Assembly: GCF_051811025.1 (NCBI RefSeq)
Contig: NZ_JBPWQE010000001.1
Coordinates: 3,782,001 to 3,846,000, forward strand
Reading direction: 5' to 3'
Length of the DNA stretch: 64,000 bases
DNA from: Tardiphaga sp051811025
GTDB lineage: Bacteria > Pseudomonadota > Alphaproteobacteria > Rhizobiales > Xanthobacteraceae
Shown: positions 43,979-53,935 of the stretch, in pieces
Position numbering within the stretch: position 1 is the first letter of the stretch
How the letters are laid out: every line of letters begins with the position of its first letter
The notes under the pieces: model-generated
Told to the model about the DNA's origin: nothing
What the model saw: the letters and a program-made list of their open reading frames with translations, nothing else
The model's database searches: none
Program-made: the position numbers and the translations under genes

Positions 43979-45151
43979 ATGAAGCAGTCTTTCAAACTGG
44001 CCGGTTTGGCCGCCCTGATGAGCGTCTCGGCTCTGCCGGCTATGGCGCAGGAGAAGATCAAGGTCGGCGTGATCGTGTCGCTGTCGGGCGCCGGTGCCGT
44101 GCTCGGCCAGCAGGCCCGCGACGGCTTCAATCTCGCGGTCAAGGATCTTGGTGGCAAGATGGGCGGCAAGGATGTCGAGGTCATCGTCGTCGATGACGAA
44201 CTCAAGCCCGACGTCGCCGTGACCAAGGTCAAAGGCCTTCTGGAGCGCGACAAGGTCGACTTCGTGGTCGGTCCGATCTTCTCCAACATCCTAGGCGCGA
44301 TCCATAAACCGGTGACCGAGAACAAGACCTTCCTGATCTCGCCGAATGCCGGCCCGTCGAGCTACGCGGGCAAGGAGTGCAATCCGTACTTCTATGTGAC
44401 GTCGTATCAGAACGACCAGATCCACCAGATCCTCGGTAACGTCGCCCAGAAGCGCGGCTACAAGAAGATCTATCTGATGACCCCGAACTATCAGGCCGGC
44501 AAGGACTTCGTCGCCGGCGTGAAGATGGACTTCAAGGGCGAGATTCTCGAAGAGTCTTTCATCCCGCTCGGTACGCTGGATTTCCAGGCCGAACTCTCGA
44601 AGATCGCATCGATGAAGCCTGATGCCGTACTCACCTTCATGCCGGGCGGCATGGGCGTGAACCTCGTCAAGCAGTACAAGCAGGCCGGCCTGCTCGACCG
44701 CATTCCGTTCTTGTCGACCTTCACCGTCGATGAATCGACGCTGCCGGCTCAGCAGGACGCGGCAATCGGCATGTTCGGTGGCTCGAACTGGGCACCGACC
44801 CTCGACACACCGCAGAACAAGAAGTTCGTGGCAGAATACGAGAAAGCCTATAATAGCGTGCCGGCGACCTACGCCTTCCAGTCCTATGACGCGGCCATGC
44901 TGATCAACAGCGCCGTCGTTGCCGTGAAGGGCGACCTCTCGGACAAGGCCAAGGTGGCTGCAGCCATGAAGAAGGCCGACTTCCCGTCGATCCGTGGCGG
45001 CTTCAAATTCAGCAACAACGGCTATCCCGTTCAGGACTTCTTCCTGACCAAGGTGGCCAAGCGCGCTGACGGCAAGTTCCAGACCGAGATCGTCGAGAAG
45101 GTGTTCTCGAACTACGGCGATCGCTACGCCAAGGACTGCGCTGCGCAGTAA
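43979..45151 (+). CDS. LivK-type ABC substrate-binding protein
   Basis: 390 residues from ATG 43979, preceded by GGAGGAG; signal peptide ends near AMA-QE. Type I periplasmic binding fold with IKVGVIVSLSGAGAVLGQQARDGF and TVDESTLP. It is first in a complete Liv-type operon. In this branch, binding proteins take up aromatic acids such as benzoate or 4-hydroxybenzoate as well as amino acids; the catabolic neighbours favour an aromatic ligand. An intergenic hairpin follows. Confidence 0.92.
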   Translation: MKQSFKLAGLAALMSVSALPAMAQEKIKVGVIVSLSGAGAVLGQQARDGFNLAVKDLGGKMGGKDVEVIVVDDELKPDVAVTKVKGLLERDKVDFVVGPIFSNILGAIHKPVTENKTFLISPNAGPSSYAGKECNPYFYVTSYQNDQIHQILGNVAQKRGYKKIYLMTPNYQAGKDFVAGVKMDFKGEILEESFIPLGTLDFQAELSKIASMKPDAVLTFMPGGMGVNLVKQYKQAGLLDRIPFLSTFTVDESTLPAQQDAAIGMFGGSNWAPTLDTPQNKKFVAEYEKAYNSVPATYAFQSYDAAMLINSAVVAVKGDLSDKAKVAAAMKKADFPSIRGGFKFSNNGYPVQDFFLTKVAKRADGKFQTEIVEKVFSNYGDRYAKDCAAQ

Positions 45152-45171
45152 TCGCCCTGGCGATCACTCAT

Positions 45172-45213
45172 CACCGGGCCGTTGCCGCGAAGGCGGGACG
45201 GCCCGGTGTTTTA
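45172..45213 (+). terminator. Intra-operon terminator-like hairpin
   Basis: An 11-bp stem CACCGGGCCGT / ACGGCCCGGTG, with an inner CCGC/GCGG pair, is followed by a short T-run. It lies 20 bp after the binding-protein gene and before livH, so it may allow higher levels of the binding protein than of the membrane subunits. Confidence 0.65.
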
Positions 45214-45253
45214 TCGGCCCGTGTTTATCTCAGTATAGAAACCAAGTTATCTG

Positions 45254-46174
45254 ATGACCCTCACGCTTGCCCTCGTCCAGATCCTGAACGGCCTGCAGTT
45301 CGGATTGATCCTGTTCCTGATCGCCGCCGGCCTCACGCTGGTGTTCGGCGTCATGGACTTCATCAATCTTGCGCATGGTGTGCAATACATGGTCGGCGCC
45401 TACCTCGTTGCCGCCTTCACCACCATGACCGGCAGTTTCGTCGCCGGCCTCGCACTGGCGCTACCTGCTGCACTGATTTTCGGACTCCTGCTGGAGGTCC
45501 TGATCTTTCGACATTTGTATGATCGCGACCATCTCGATCAGGTGCTCGCGACCTTTGGCGTCATCATCTTCCTCAATCAGGCCGTCAAATACATCTGGGG
45601 CGCAGCGCCGCTAAATGTTGCAATTCCTGACGCGCTGTCGGGCGCGGTCGAGATCACCGACGGCATGCTCTATCCGGTGTGGCGTCTCGTCATCATAGCC
45701 GTCGGTCTTGCTGTCGGCCTCGCGCTCTATCTCGTCGTCAACAAGACCAAGCTTGGCATGCTCGTGCGTGCCGGCGCCAGCAACGCTGCCATGGTGTCAG
45801 CGCTCGGCGTCAACATCCGCCTGCTGTTCACCATCGTGTTCGGCGTCGGCGCCATGCTCGCAGGCTTCGCCGGGGCCATGGTTGCACCGATCCTCTCGGT
45901 AGAGCCCGGCATGGGCGACAATGTGCTCATTCTGGCTTTCGTGGTGATCGTCATCGGCGGCATCGGCTCGATCCGCGGTGCCTTCATCGCGGCGCTGCTG
46001 ATCGGTCTCGTCGATACGCTCGGACGTTTCTTCGCGCCCACGCTGCTCAAGCTGCTGCTCGATCCCTCGGCGGCCAGCCAGACCGGCCGCGCCATTGCGC
46101 CGATGCTGATCTATATCCTGATGGCTGCGGTATTGTTTTTCCGGCCATCCGGCCTGTTCCCGTCCAAGCAGTAA
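45254..46174 (+). CDS. livH: Liv-type ABC permease subunit 1
   Basis: 306 residues with about eight membrane segments and the BPD_transp_2 pattern AAGLTLVFGVMDFINLAHG and FVVIVIGGIGSIRGAFIAALLIG. It forms the inner-membrane channel with LivM. The start codon is 102 bp after the binding-protein stop; the hairpin at 45172 lies between. Confidence 0.93.
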   Translation: MTLTLALVQILNGLQFGLILFLIAAGLTLVFGVMDFINLAHGVQYMVGAYLVAAFTTMTGSFVAGLALALPAALIFGLLLEVLIFRHLYDRDHLDQVLATFGVIIFLNQAVKYIWGAAPLNVAIPDALSGAVEITDGMLYPVWRLVIIAVGLAVGLALYLVVNKTKLGMLVRAGASNAAMVSALGVNIRLLFTIVFGVGAMLAGFAGAMVAPILSVEPGMGDNVLILAFVVIVIGGIGSIRGAFIAALLIGLVDTLGRFFAPTLLKLLLDPSAASQTGRAIAPMLIYILMAAVLFFRPSGLFPSKQ

Positions 46175-46186
46175 CGGGAGCAGATC

Positions 46187-47166
46187 ATGAACAATCTCGT
46201 CGACCTCGACGCTACCCCTGCTCTCGTGACGCCGCCGCGAGCCAGCCGCGCTTATGTTTTGCCTCTGATCGTGTTCGCGATCTTCGCCCTTGTGCCACTC
46301 TCGGTGCTGTGGGGATCGCAAAGCTTCATCCTCGCGCTGGTCACACGCATCATGATCCTGGCGCTCGCCGCCATGTCACTCGATCTGCTGATCGGCTACG
46401 GCGCCATGATCTCGTTCGGCCATGCCGCCTATGTTGGCCTTGGCGCCTACAGCGTCGCGATCCTTGCCAGCCACGGAATCACCGACGGCTTCATCCAGCT
46501 TGCGGTGGCGCTCGGTGTCTCGCTCATCTTCGCTCTCTTCACAGGCGCGATCTCGCTGCGGACCAAGGGCGTGTATTTCATCATGATCACGCTGGCTTTC
46601 GGCCAGATGCTGTTCTTCCTCGGCACTTCGCTGGCTGCCTATGGCGGTGACGACGGGCTGACGCTGGCCTCGCGCAGCATGTTCTTCGGCTCGAAGTTCC
46701 TGAAGAACGACGTGACGATGTATTATGTCGCCTTCGGCATGCTGCTCGGCGCTTATCTGCTGCTCCGCGCTATCGTCGCATCCCGCTTCGGTCGGGTGCT
46801 ACGCGGCATTCGCGAGAATCCCGTGCGCATGGAAGCGATCGGCTTTGCGCCGTATCGCTATCAGCTGACGGCCTATGTCATTGCCGGCATGATTGCCGGT
46901 GTGTCGGGCTTTCTGCTCGCCAACCAGACCGAATTCGTCAGCCCGGCCTATACGGCCTGGCAACGCTCCGGTGACCTGATCTTCGTACTCGTGCTCGGTG
47001 GTCTCGGCTCGCTGCATGGCGCGATCATTGGCGCCGCGGTGTTCAGCCTGCTCGCAGATATCCTGTCGCATTACACCGAGAACTGGGCGCTGATCTTCGG
47101 GCCTATCCTCATTCTCGTCGTGCTCTATGCACGCGGCGGCATCACTGGACTGTTCGGGAGCAAGTC

Positions 47167-47170
<4 letters not shown>
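46187..47170 (+). CDS. livM: Liv-type ABC permease subunit 2
   Basis: 327 residues with about nine membrane segments. The motif SLDLLIGYGAMISFGHAAYVGLGAY and LVLGGLGSLHGAIIGAAVF are those of LivM permeases. It overlaps the next ATPase gene by four bases (ATGA), supporting co-translation. Confidence 0.93.
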
Positions 47171-47918
<748 letters not shown>

Positions 47919-47919
<1 letters not shown>

Positions 47920-48617
47920 TGCTCTCAGTCTCAAATCTCCAGGCTGCTTACGGCGCCGCCAAGGTTCTGTTCGATATCTCGCTCACCATCAATGCCGGTG
48001 AGGTCGTGACCCTGCTCGGCCGCAACGGCATGGGCAAAACGACCACCATCAACGCCATCATGGGCCTGATCCATCCCACCGGTGGCACCGTCACATTCGA
48101 CGACAAGCCGATGGCCGGGTTGCCGTCCTATCGTATCGCCCAAGCGGGCATCGGTCTGGTGCCCGAAGGCCGCCAGATCTTCCCGACACTGACAGTGGAA
48201 GAAAACCTGGTCGCTACCGCCGCCGTGCGGCATCCACCGGCGCGCTGGACGCTGGACAAGATCTACGAGCTGTTTCCGCGTCTCAAGGAGCGTCGCAGCA
48301 ATCTCGGCACGCAGTTGTCGGGCGGCGAGCAGCAGATGCTGGCCGTCGGCCGCGCGCTGATGACCAATCCGAAACTGCTCATTCTCGATGAAGCCACCGA
48401 AGGCCTTGCGCCGCTCATTCGCGTTGAGATCTGGAATTGCCTGAAGAAGCTCAAGGCCGAGCATCAGTCCATTCTGGTGATCGACAAGAATGTCGATGCA
48501 CTCGCCGGCTTCGCCGACCGCCATGTCGTGATCGAAAAAGGCCGCGTGGTGTGGACCGGCACATCCGAGCAACTGAAGAGCGACTCCACCGTGAAGGACC
48601 GTTTCCTCCACGTTTGA
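47919..48617 (+). CDS. livF: Liv-type ABC ATPase subunit 2
   Basis: 232 residues. Walker A GRNGMGKTT, signature LSGGEQQML and Walker B LLILDEATEGLAP, as in LivF. With the other four subunits it forms a complete importer. The small cupin gene 61 bp downstream is probably on the same transcript. Confidence 0.94.
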
Positions 48618-48678
48618 TCAACTGTTTTCGAGTACCACCCGACGCGTCGTAATGCGTGACCCAAGGAAGGACCATCCG

Positions 48679-49134
48679 ATGAAAACCGAGATCGCCGGCA
48701 TCACCCGCGCCAATGAAGGCATGCAGGGCATCACCTGGAATATCCTCGGCCAGACCTACGTGCCGAAGAACTGCAGCGAGGATTCGTTCTCGTGGCACGC
48801 CACGTTCCCGCCCGGCACTTTCGTGCCGCCGCACATTCATCCTGACCAGGATGAGTATCTCTACATCCTCGAAGGCAAGCTCGACTTCTTCCTCGGCGGC
48901 TCCGAAACTTCGGCCACGCCGGGCGATCTGGTGCGCCTGCAGCGCGGAATTCCGCACGGCATCTTCAACAAGTCCGATCAGAACGCCAAGGTGCTGTTCT
49001 GGGTCTCGCCAAGCCGCCGGCTCTATGACCTGTTCTGGGCGATCCACAACATGAAAGAGCAGAAGCCCGAGGACGTTGTGGCGCTTGCTGCCGAATACAA
49101 CATCCACTTCCTGCCGCCGCCTCCCGGCGCGTAA
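48679..49134 (+). CDS. Small cupin domain protein, paralogue A
   Basis: 151 residues from ATG 48679, with AAGGAAGGA upstream. The cupin motif FVPPHIHPDQDEYLYILEGKL and PGDLVRLQRGIPHGIFNKS contain His residues (HIHPDQDE and the later IPHG) suited to bind a metal. It follows the Liv operon and is closely similar to the cupin at 56080. It could be a metal-dependent enzyme or a binding protein for the aromatic pathway; the reaction is unknown. A strong terminator follows. Confidence 0.8.
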   Translation: MKTEIAGITRANEGMQGITWNILGQTYVPKNCSEDSFSWHATFPPGTFVPPHIHPDQDEYLYILEGKLDFFLGGSETSATPGDLVRLQRGIPHGIFNKSDQNAKVLFWVSPSRRLYDLFWAIHNMKEQKPEDVVALAAEYNIHFLPPPPGA

Positions 49135-49166
49135 GGCGCGGCGCTAATAGCTACAGACATCGACGC

Positions 49167-49195
49167 AAAATGGCCGGGCTCTGCCCGGCCATTTT
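49167..49195. terminator. Bidirectional terminator
   Basis: A perfect 13-bp stem AAAATGGCCGGGC / GCCCGGCCATTTT with loop TCT, flanked by A and T runs. It lies between the cupin gene and the convergent FAD monooxygenase gene. Confidence 0.9.
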
Positions 49196-49228
49196 CGTAT
49201 TAGCTTGTTCACACGTGCAGCAGTTGGA

Positions 49229-50479
49229 TCAACCGTTCACCACGGCCAGCCCGGGCTGCGCCGCAAAGCCAGCCTTGTGCGCATAGCCCTTCACGATGGC
49301 TTCGCGCTGCGCGTAGCTCAGCACGTTCTCGACATTATCGAAGCCGTCCGGCGCGATCTGCTCCACGGCGTCAATGACCCCTTCCGGACCACCGCGGCGG
49401 TTGGAGCGCACGATCTCGGCCGTCATCGGCAGGCGCTTGCGCTCATAGGCCATCAACGCCTGGCGCGGATGCTCGGCATGAGCCAGTGAGTCGGCCAGCG
49501 CGCGCGCATCGAGGATCGCCTGTGAGGCGCCGTTGGAGCCGACCGGATACATCGGATGCGCTGCATCGCCGAGCAGCGTGACGCGGCCGCCCGACCAGTA
49601 CGGTAGCGGATCGCGGTCGCAGCAAGGATATTCCCAGAACTCCGGCGTCGCCGTGATCAGCGCCGGCACGTCGATATGCGGCACATTGAAACGCGCCACA
49701 TGCGGCATCAGCTCGTCGCGTTTGCCGGGACGTGACCAGTCCTCGCGGCGCGGCGGTAGTGTGCCACCCTCGCCGGTCTTCACCAGCACGGCCCAGTTGG
49801 TGAGCCGATTGCCCGCAGCCTCACCTTCGGCAATTGGATAGACCACGACTTTGGCGTGGAGACCGCCAGCGACAATCATCGAATTGCCGGTGAGGAAAGC
49901 CGGCCAGTCGCGCGCACCACGCCACAGCATCAGGCCGTTCCAGACTGGATGTCCTTCGTTCGGGAACAGCGTGCTCCGAACCTTGGAGTGGATGCCGTCG
50001 GCGCCGATCAGAATATCGCCGCGCGCGGTCTCGACATGATTGTTGTTGCGATCGAAGAAATAAGCGGTGACGCCGCCTTCGTCCTGCGTGAAGTGACCGA
50101 GTCGGCGACCCGTGTGGATCGCCTCGGCACCGAGGCGCTCTTCCACCGCGCGATGGATCGCGGTCTGCAGACGGCCGCGATGAATCGAGAATTGCGGCAC
50201 GTCGTGACCGGCGCCGAAACCGCGCTTCTCGCGCCAGACTTCCTGACCGTGGCGGTTGAGATAATGCAATTCATCGGTGCGGATCGCGACGGCATCGAGC
50301 CTGTCGAGCAGACCGAGGCCGGCGAGTTCGCGGATCGCATGTGGCAGCGTATTGATGCCAACGCCAAGCTCGCGGATGCTGTCAGCCTGTTCGTAGAGTT
50401 CGCAATTGATACCCCGCGTCCGCAGCATCAAGGCGGTGGTCAAACCGCCAACGCCACCGCCCACGATGATTGCTTTCAT
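49229..50479 (-). CDS. FAD-dependent aromatic monooxygenase (class A)
   Basis: 416 residues, GGAG eight bases before the ATG. Motifs are the FAD fold GGGVGGLTTALML at the N-terminus, DG motif LIGADGIHSKVR and GD motif LLGDAAHPMYPVGSNGASQAI. This is the single-component p-hydroxybenzoate-hydroxylase-like class, often compared to PhzS or salicylate hydroxylases. It should hydroxylate an aromatic ring with NAD(P)H and oxygen. It lies 58 bp after the two-domain monooxygenase/reductase on the same strand. Confidence 0.88.
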   Translation of the reverse strand: MKAIIVGGGVGGLTTALMLRTRGINCELYEQADSIRELGVGINTLPHAIRELAGLGLLDRLDAVAIRTDELHYLNRHGQEVWREKRGFGAGHDVPQFSIHRGRLQTAIHRAVEERLGAEAIHTGRRLGHFTQDEGGVTAYFFDRNNNHVETARGDILIGADGIHSKVRSTLFPNEGHPVWNGLMLWRGARDWPAFLTGNSMIVAGGLHAKVVVYPIAEGEAAGNRLTNWAVLVKTGEGGTLPPRREDWSRPGKRDELMPHVARFNVPHIDVPALITATPEFWEYPCCDRDPLPYWSGGRVTLLGDAAHPMYPVGSNGASQAILDARALADSLAHAEHPRQALMAYERKRLPMTAEIVRSNRRGGPEGVIDAVEQIAPDGFDNVENVLSYAQREAIVKGYAHKAGFAAQPGLAVVNG

Positions 50480-50511
50480 CAGCCCAACTCCACTTTACGC
50501 AACGCCGAGAA

Positions 50512-50524
50512 TTTAGCCGCTAAA
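50512..50524. promoter_or_regulatory. Palindrome before the FAD monooxygenase
   Basis: TTTAGCCGCTAAA, half-sites TTTAG and CTAAA spaced by three bases. It lies 32 nt before the start codon, much like the regulon operators, but its spacing differs from them by one base. It may be a variant operator or chance. Confidence 0.3.
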
Positions 50525-50537
50525 CTCGCATGCCCAG

Positions 50538-52889
50538 TCATTCAGCTGCAAGTGGCTTTGCCGCCTCCGCACGCATCTCGGCGCGGGTCTTCGGCTTAGC
50601 CTTAATTTTCAGGTCTTCGAAATCCTGCTTGTCTCTGACGCTGTTGCGGAAAATCTGCTCCTTGCCGGGCATATATTGGGGCGGGCAATAGGCGTCCTTT
50701 GCACCATACCAGGCAGCCGCCTTGATGGTGAAGGACGGGTCGGTCAGGTGCGGACGGCCAAGTGCGACGAGATCGGCGCGGCCGGCGGCCAGGATCGTAT
50801 TGATTTGATCCGCAGATGTGATGTTGCCGACGCACATGGTAGCAACGCGGGCCTCGTTACGGACCTGATCGGAGAACGGCGTCTGGAACATGCGGCCGTA
50901 GATCGGCCGCGATTCCTTCACCGTCTGCCCCGTCGAGATGTCGGCGAGATCGACACCGGCTTCGGCGAAGGCGCGGGCGATTTCCACGGCATCGTCGCCA
51001 GTGTTGCCGCCCTCGGCCCAGTCGGTCGCCGAGAAACGCACCGACATCGGCTTGTGCGCCGGCCACGCTTCACGCATTGCCGTGAATACTTCGAGCGGGA
51101 AGCGCAGACGGTTCTCAAGGGAGCCAGCATATTCATCGGTGCGCTTGTTGGTCAGCGGCGACAGGAAGCTCGCCAGCAGATAGCCGTGCGCCGTGTGCAT
51201 CTCGAGCATGTCGAAGCCACAGCGCTCGCCGCGGATCGTGGCGGCCACGAACTCTGCCTTGACGCGGTCCATACCAGCGCGGTCGATCTCCGCCGGCACC
51301 TGACTGTCCGGATAATAGGCCAGCGGAGACGCCGAGACGATGTCCCACGCGCCGTCGGCGAGCGGGCGGTCCATGCCGTCCCACATCAGCTTGGTCGCCC
51401 CCTTGCGGCCGGCATGGCCGAGCTGCAGGCAGATCTTGGCGGCGGACGTGTTGTGCACGAAATCGACAATGCGCTTCCATTGCGCTTCCTGCTCGTCGGT
51501 CCAGAGACCTGCGCAGCCGGGCGTGATGCGTGCGTCGCGGCCGACGCAGACCATTTCGGTGAAGACGAGACCGGCGCCGCCAATGGCACGCGAGCCGTAA
51601 TGCACCAGATGGAAATCGTTCGGCACGCCCTCTTCCGCCGAATACATGCACATCGGCGACACTACGGCGCGATTGGCAAGCACCATATCCCGCATCTTGA
51701 ACGGTTGGAACATCGGCACTTCCGGCTTATCGACATCGACGTCGAAGCCCTGCGCCAGCACCTTCTGCGCAAACGACTTGTCGACTTCCTTGACGAAGTC
51801 CGGCGCGCGCAGCGTCAGGTTATCGTAGGTGATCGCCTTGGCGCGGGTCATGACGCCGAAGGCGAACTGCACGGGGTCGAAGTCCCAAAAGCGATCCACG
51901 TGCTCGAACCAGACCAGCGACACGTCCGCCGAATGCTGGATCTTCTCGACCTCCTCGCGGCGACCGTGTTCGTAGTCGTGCAACCCGGCCTCAACAGTGG
52001 GCGCCTTCGCCATCGCATCATGCAATGCGATGGCATCTTCCATAGCGAGCTTGGTGCCCGAACCGATGGAAAAATGTGCCGTCGCCTTGGCGTCGCCGAG
52101 CAGCACCATGTTGTCCTTGACCCAGCGCTTGTTGCGGATCATCGGGAAGTTGCGCCACATCGAACGGTTGATCAGCAGCTTGTGGTCGCCGAGGAAGCCC
52201 TTGAAAATATCGTGCATCCGATCGGCGGATTCCTGCTCGCCGAGGCCTTCCAGCCCGGCACGCTTGAAGGTCTCCGGATCGGTCTCGAAGATCCAGGTCG
52301 AACGGCCAGCCTCATACTGGTATGCATGGGCGATGAATGGTCCCCACTCGGTCTCCTGAAACAGGAAGGTGAAAGCATCGAGCGGCTTGGTTGAACCCAT
52401 CCAGGTGAACTTGTTCGAGCGCAAATCTACTTCGGGCGCGAAGTGCTCGATATACTTGTTACGGAAGTGGCTATTGATACCATCGGCCAGCACGATGAGA
52501 TCGGCATCGGCGAAACGTGCTTCGTCGGTGATATCGACTTCGAACAGCAGATGGACACCGAGTTCGCGGGCCCGGTCCTGCAGGATCATCAGCAGCGTAC
52601 GGCGCGAACAGCCGCAGAAGCCGTTGCCGCCGACCCGGTGCACGGTGCCGCGGAAGTGCACCGCGATATCATCCCAGTAGGCGAATTCCTGGGTGATGCG
52701 CTGATAGCTCGGAAGATCGTATTTCTCGAAGTTGTCGAGGGTGGCATCGGAGAACACCACGCCGAAGCCGAAAGTGTCATCGGGACGGTTGCGCTCATAG
52801 ACCGTGATCTCCGCCTGCGGCCGCTGCTTCTTCAGCAGGATCGCAGAATAGAGGCCCGCCGGCCCGCCACCGATAATCGCGATCTTCAT
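50538..52889 (-). CDS. Two-domain flavoenzyme resembling 2-aminobenzoyl-CoA monooxygenase/reductase
   Basis: 783 residues from ATG 52889 (CGGAGG upstream). Residues 1-385 form a class A FAD monooxygenase: IIGGGPAGLYSAILL, LADGINSHFRNKY, LLGDAKATAHFSIGSGTKLA. Residues about 395-755 form an FMN old-yellow-enzyme domain: MCMYSAEEG, GHAGRKG, GFDMLEMHTAHGYLL, SLENRLRFPLEVF. Such fusions hydroxylate and then reduce (dearomatise) aryl-CoA thioesters, as described for 2-aminobenzoyl-CoA in Azoarcus; database pipelines often label them bifunctional salicylyl-CoA 5-hydroxylase/oxidoreductase. An operator lies 33 nt upstream. The exact aryl-CoA is inferred. Confidence 0.87.
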   Translation of the reverse strand: MKIAIIGGGPAGLYSAILLKKQRPQAEITVYERNRPDDTFGFGVVFSDATLDNFEKYDLPSYQRITQEFAYWDDIAVHFRGTVHRVGGNGFCGCSRRTLLMILQDRARELGVHLLFEVDITDEARFADADLIVLADGINSHFRNKYIEHFAPEVDLRSNKFTWMGSTKPLDAFTFLFQETEWGPFIAHAYQYEAGRSTWIFETDPETFKRAGLEGLGEQESADRMHDIFKGFLGDHKLLINRSMWRNFPMIRNKRWVKDNMVLLGDAKATAHFSIGSGTKLAMEDAIALHDAMAKAPTVEAGLHDYEHGRREEVEKIQHSADVSLVWFEHVDRFWDFDPVQFAFGVMTRAKAITYDNLTLRAPDFVKEVDKSFAQKVLAQGFDVDVDKPEVPMFQPFKMRDMVLANRAVVSPMCMYSAEEGVPNDFHLVHYGSRAIGGAGLVFTEMVCVGRDARITPGCAGLWTDEQEAQWKRIVDFVHNTSAAKICLQLGHAGRKGATKLMWDGMDRPLADGAWDIVSASPLAYYPDSQVPAEIDRAGMDRVKAEFVAATIRGERCGFDMLEMHTAHGYLLASFLSPLTNKRTDEYAGSLENRLRFPLEVFTAMREAWPAHKPMSVRFSATDWAEGGNTGDDAVEIARAFAEAGVDLADISTGQTVKESRPIYGRMFQTPFSDQVRNEARVATMCVGNITSADQINTILAAGRADLVALGRPHLTDPSFTIKAAAWYGAKDAYCPPQYMPGKEQIFRNSVRDKQDFEDLKIKAKPKTRAEMRAEAAKPLAAE

Positions 52890-52922
52890 GACAGCCTCCG
52901 CAGTCGTGCCTGGATGGAGATA

Positions 52923-52936
52923 TTTTAAACCTAAAA
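52923..52936. promoter_or_regulatory. Regulon operator, copy 2
   Basis: TTTTAAACCTAAAA, matching copy 1 at 12 of 14 positions, lies 33 nt upstream of the monooxygenase/reductase start codon and after the crotonase stop. Confidence 0.75.
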
Positions 52937-53039
52937 CAATTCCTGGCAAGCCTGACAAACCGGCAATTCGCCAGCTTTGATGCACATCAAACTATCACCG
53001 TGACCGGCGCACTCAGTCCCGGCCTCGATATTAAGGGCC

Positions 53040-53891
53040 TCAATTGCCCTCGAACTTCGGCTTCTGCTTGTTCGCGAAGGCATGAAACGCCCGGGCGAAA
53101 TCTTCGGTGGTCATGCACAGCGCCTGCGCCACCGCCTCAGCCTCGATCGCCTCTTCCACCGACATCGCCCACTCCATCGACAGCATGCGCTTCGTCATGG
53201 TGTTGGCATAAGTCGGCCCCTCGGAAATCTGCTTGGCCAGTGTTTGTGCCTGGCCCAGCACTTCCGCCGGCGCAACGATACGGCTGAAGAAGCCCCAGCG
53301 CTCGCCCTCCTCAGCCGTCATGAAGCGGCCGGTGTAAAGCAGTTCCGAGGCACGGGACTGACCGATGATACGGGGCAGGATCGCGCAGGCGCCCATGTCG
53401 CAGCCGGCCAGACCCACCTTGTTGAACAGGAAACCGACTTTGGCGCCGGTCGCCGCCAGTCGCATGTCGGAGGCCATCGCCATGATCGCGCCAGCGCCAG
53501 CGCAGATGCCCTCCACCGCGGCGACGATAGGCTGCGGGCAGGCGCGCATCGCCTTGACCAGATCGCCGGTCATCCGCGTGAAAGCGGTGAGATCTTTGGT
53601 GTTCATCTCGATCAACGGACCGATGATCTCGAACACATCACCGCCCGACGAGAAGTTGCCGCCGGCGCCGGTGACGACCACAACCTTGACGTCGTCATCC
53701 ATCGTGCAGGCACGGAAGAAATCCGTCAGCTCACGGTAGCTCTGAAAGGTCAGCGGATTCTTGCGCTCCGGCCGGTTCAGCGTCACCGTCGCGATACCAT
53801 CGGTTACCGCCAGCAGGAAATGCTCAGGCTTGAACTCGGCCAGCGGCAGCGTGACGGGATTGGCGACCTTGTTCTTGACCATGACTGACAT
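53040..53891 (-). CDS. Crotonase-fold protein lacking both canonical catalytic Glu
   Basis: 283 residues from ATG 53891 (GGGAGCCAAT before it); the very long frame that runs into the next gene is an artefact. The fold shows FSSGGDVFEI and GICAGAGAIMAMASDMRLA. Aligned to classical enoyl-CoA hydratase, both catalytic Glu are replaced (Ile and Phe; FLFNKVGLAGCDMGAC). It may be a hydratase with altered mechanism, an isomerase or a ring-opening hydrolase acting on a cyclic enoyl-CoA. It is 44 bp after the SDR gene on the same strand. Confidence 0.85.
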   Translation of the reverse strand: MSVMVKNKVANPVTLPLAEFKPEHFLLAVTDGIATVTLNRPERKNPLTFQSYRELTDFFRACTMDDDVKVVVVTGAGGNFSSGGDVFEIIGPLIEMNTKDLTAFTRMTGDLVKAMRACPQPIVAAVEGICAGAGAIMAMASDMRLAATGAKVGFLFNKVGLAGCDMGACAILPRIIGQSRASELLYTGRFMTAEEGERWGFFSRIVAPAEVLGQAQTLAKQISEGPTYANTMTKRMLSMEWAMSVEEAIEAEAVAQALCMTTEDFARAFHAFANKQKPKFEGN

Positions 53892-53935
53892 ATTGGCTCC
53901 CAGAAATTTGTTCGGTTCTTGTTGTTGCGTATCAA

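Noticed and set aside
50676..52394. 572-residue open frame on the + strand
   Set aside because: It is the antisense shadow of the two-domain flavoenzyme, whose - strand frame has clear motifs and ribosome-binding site.
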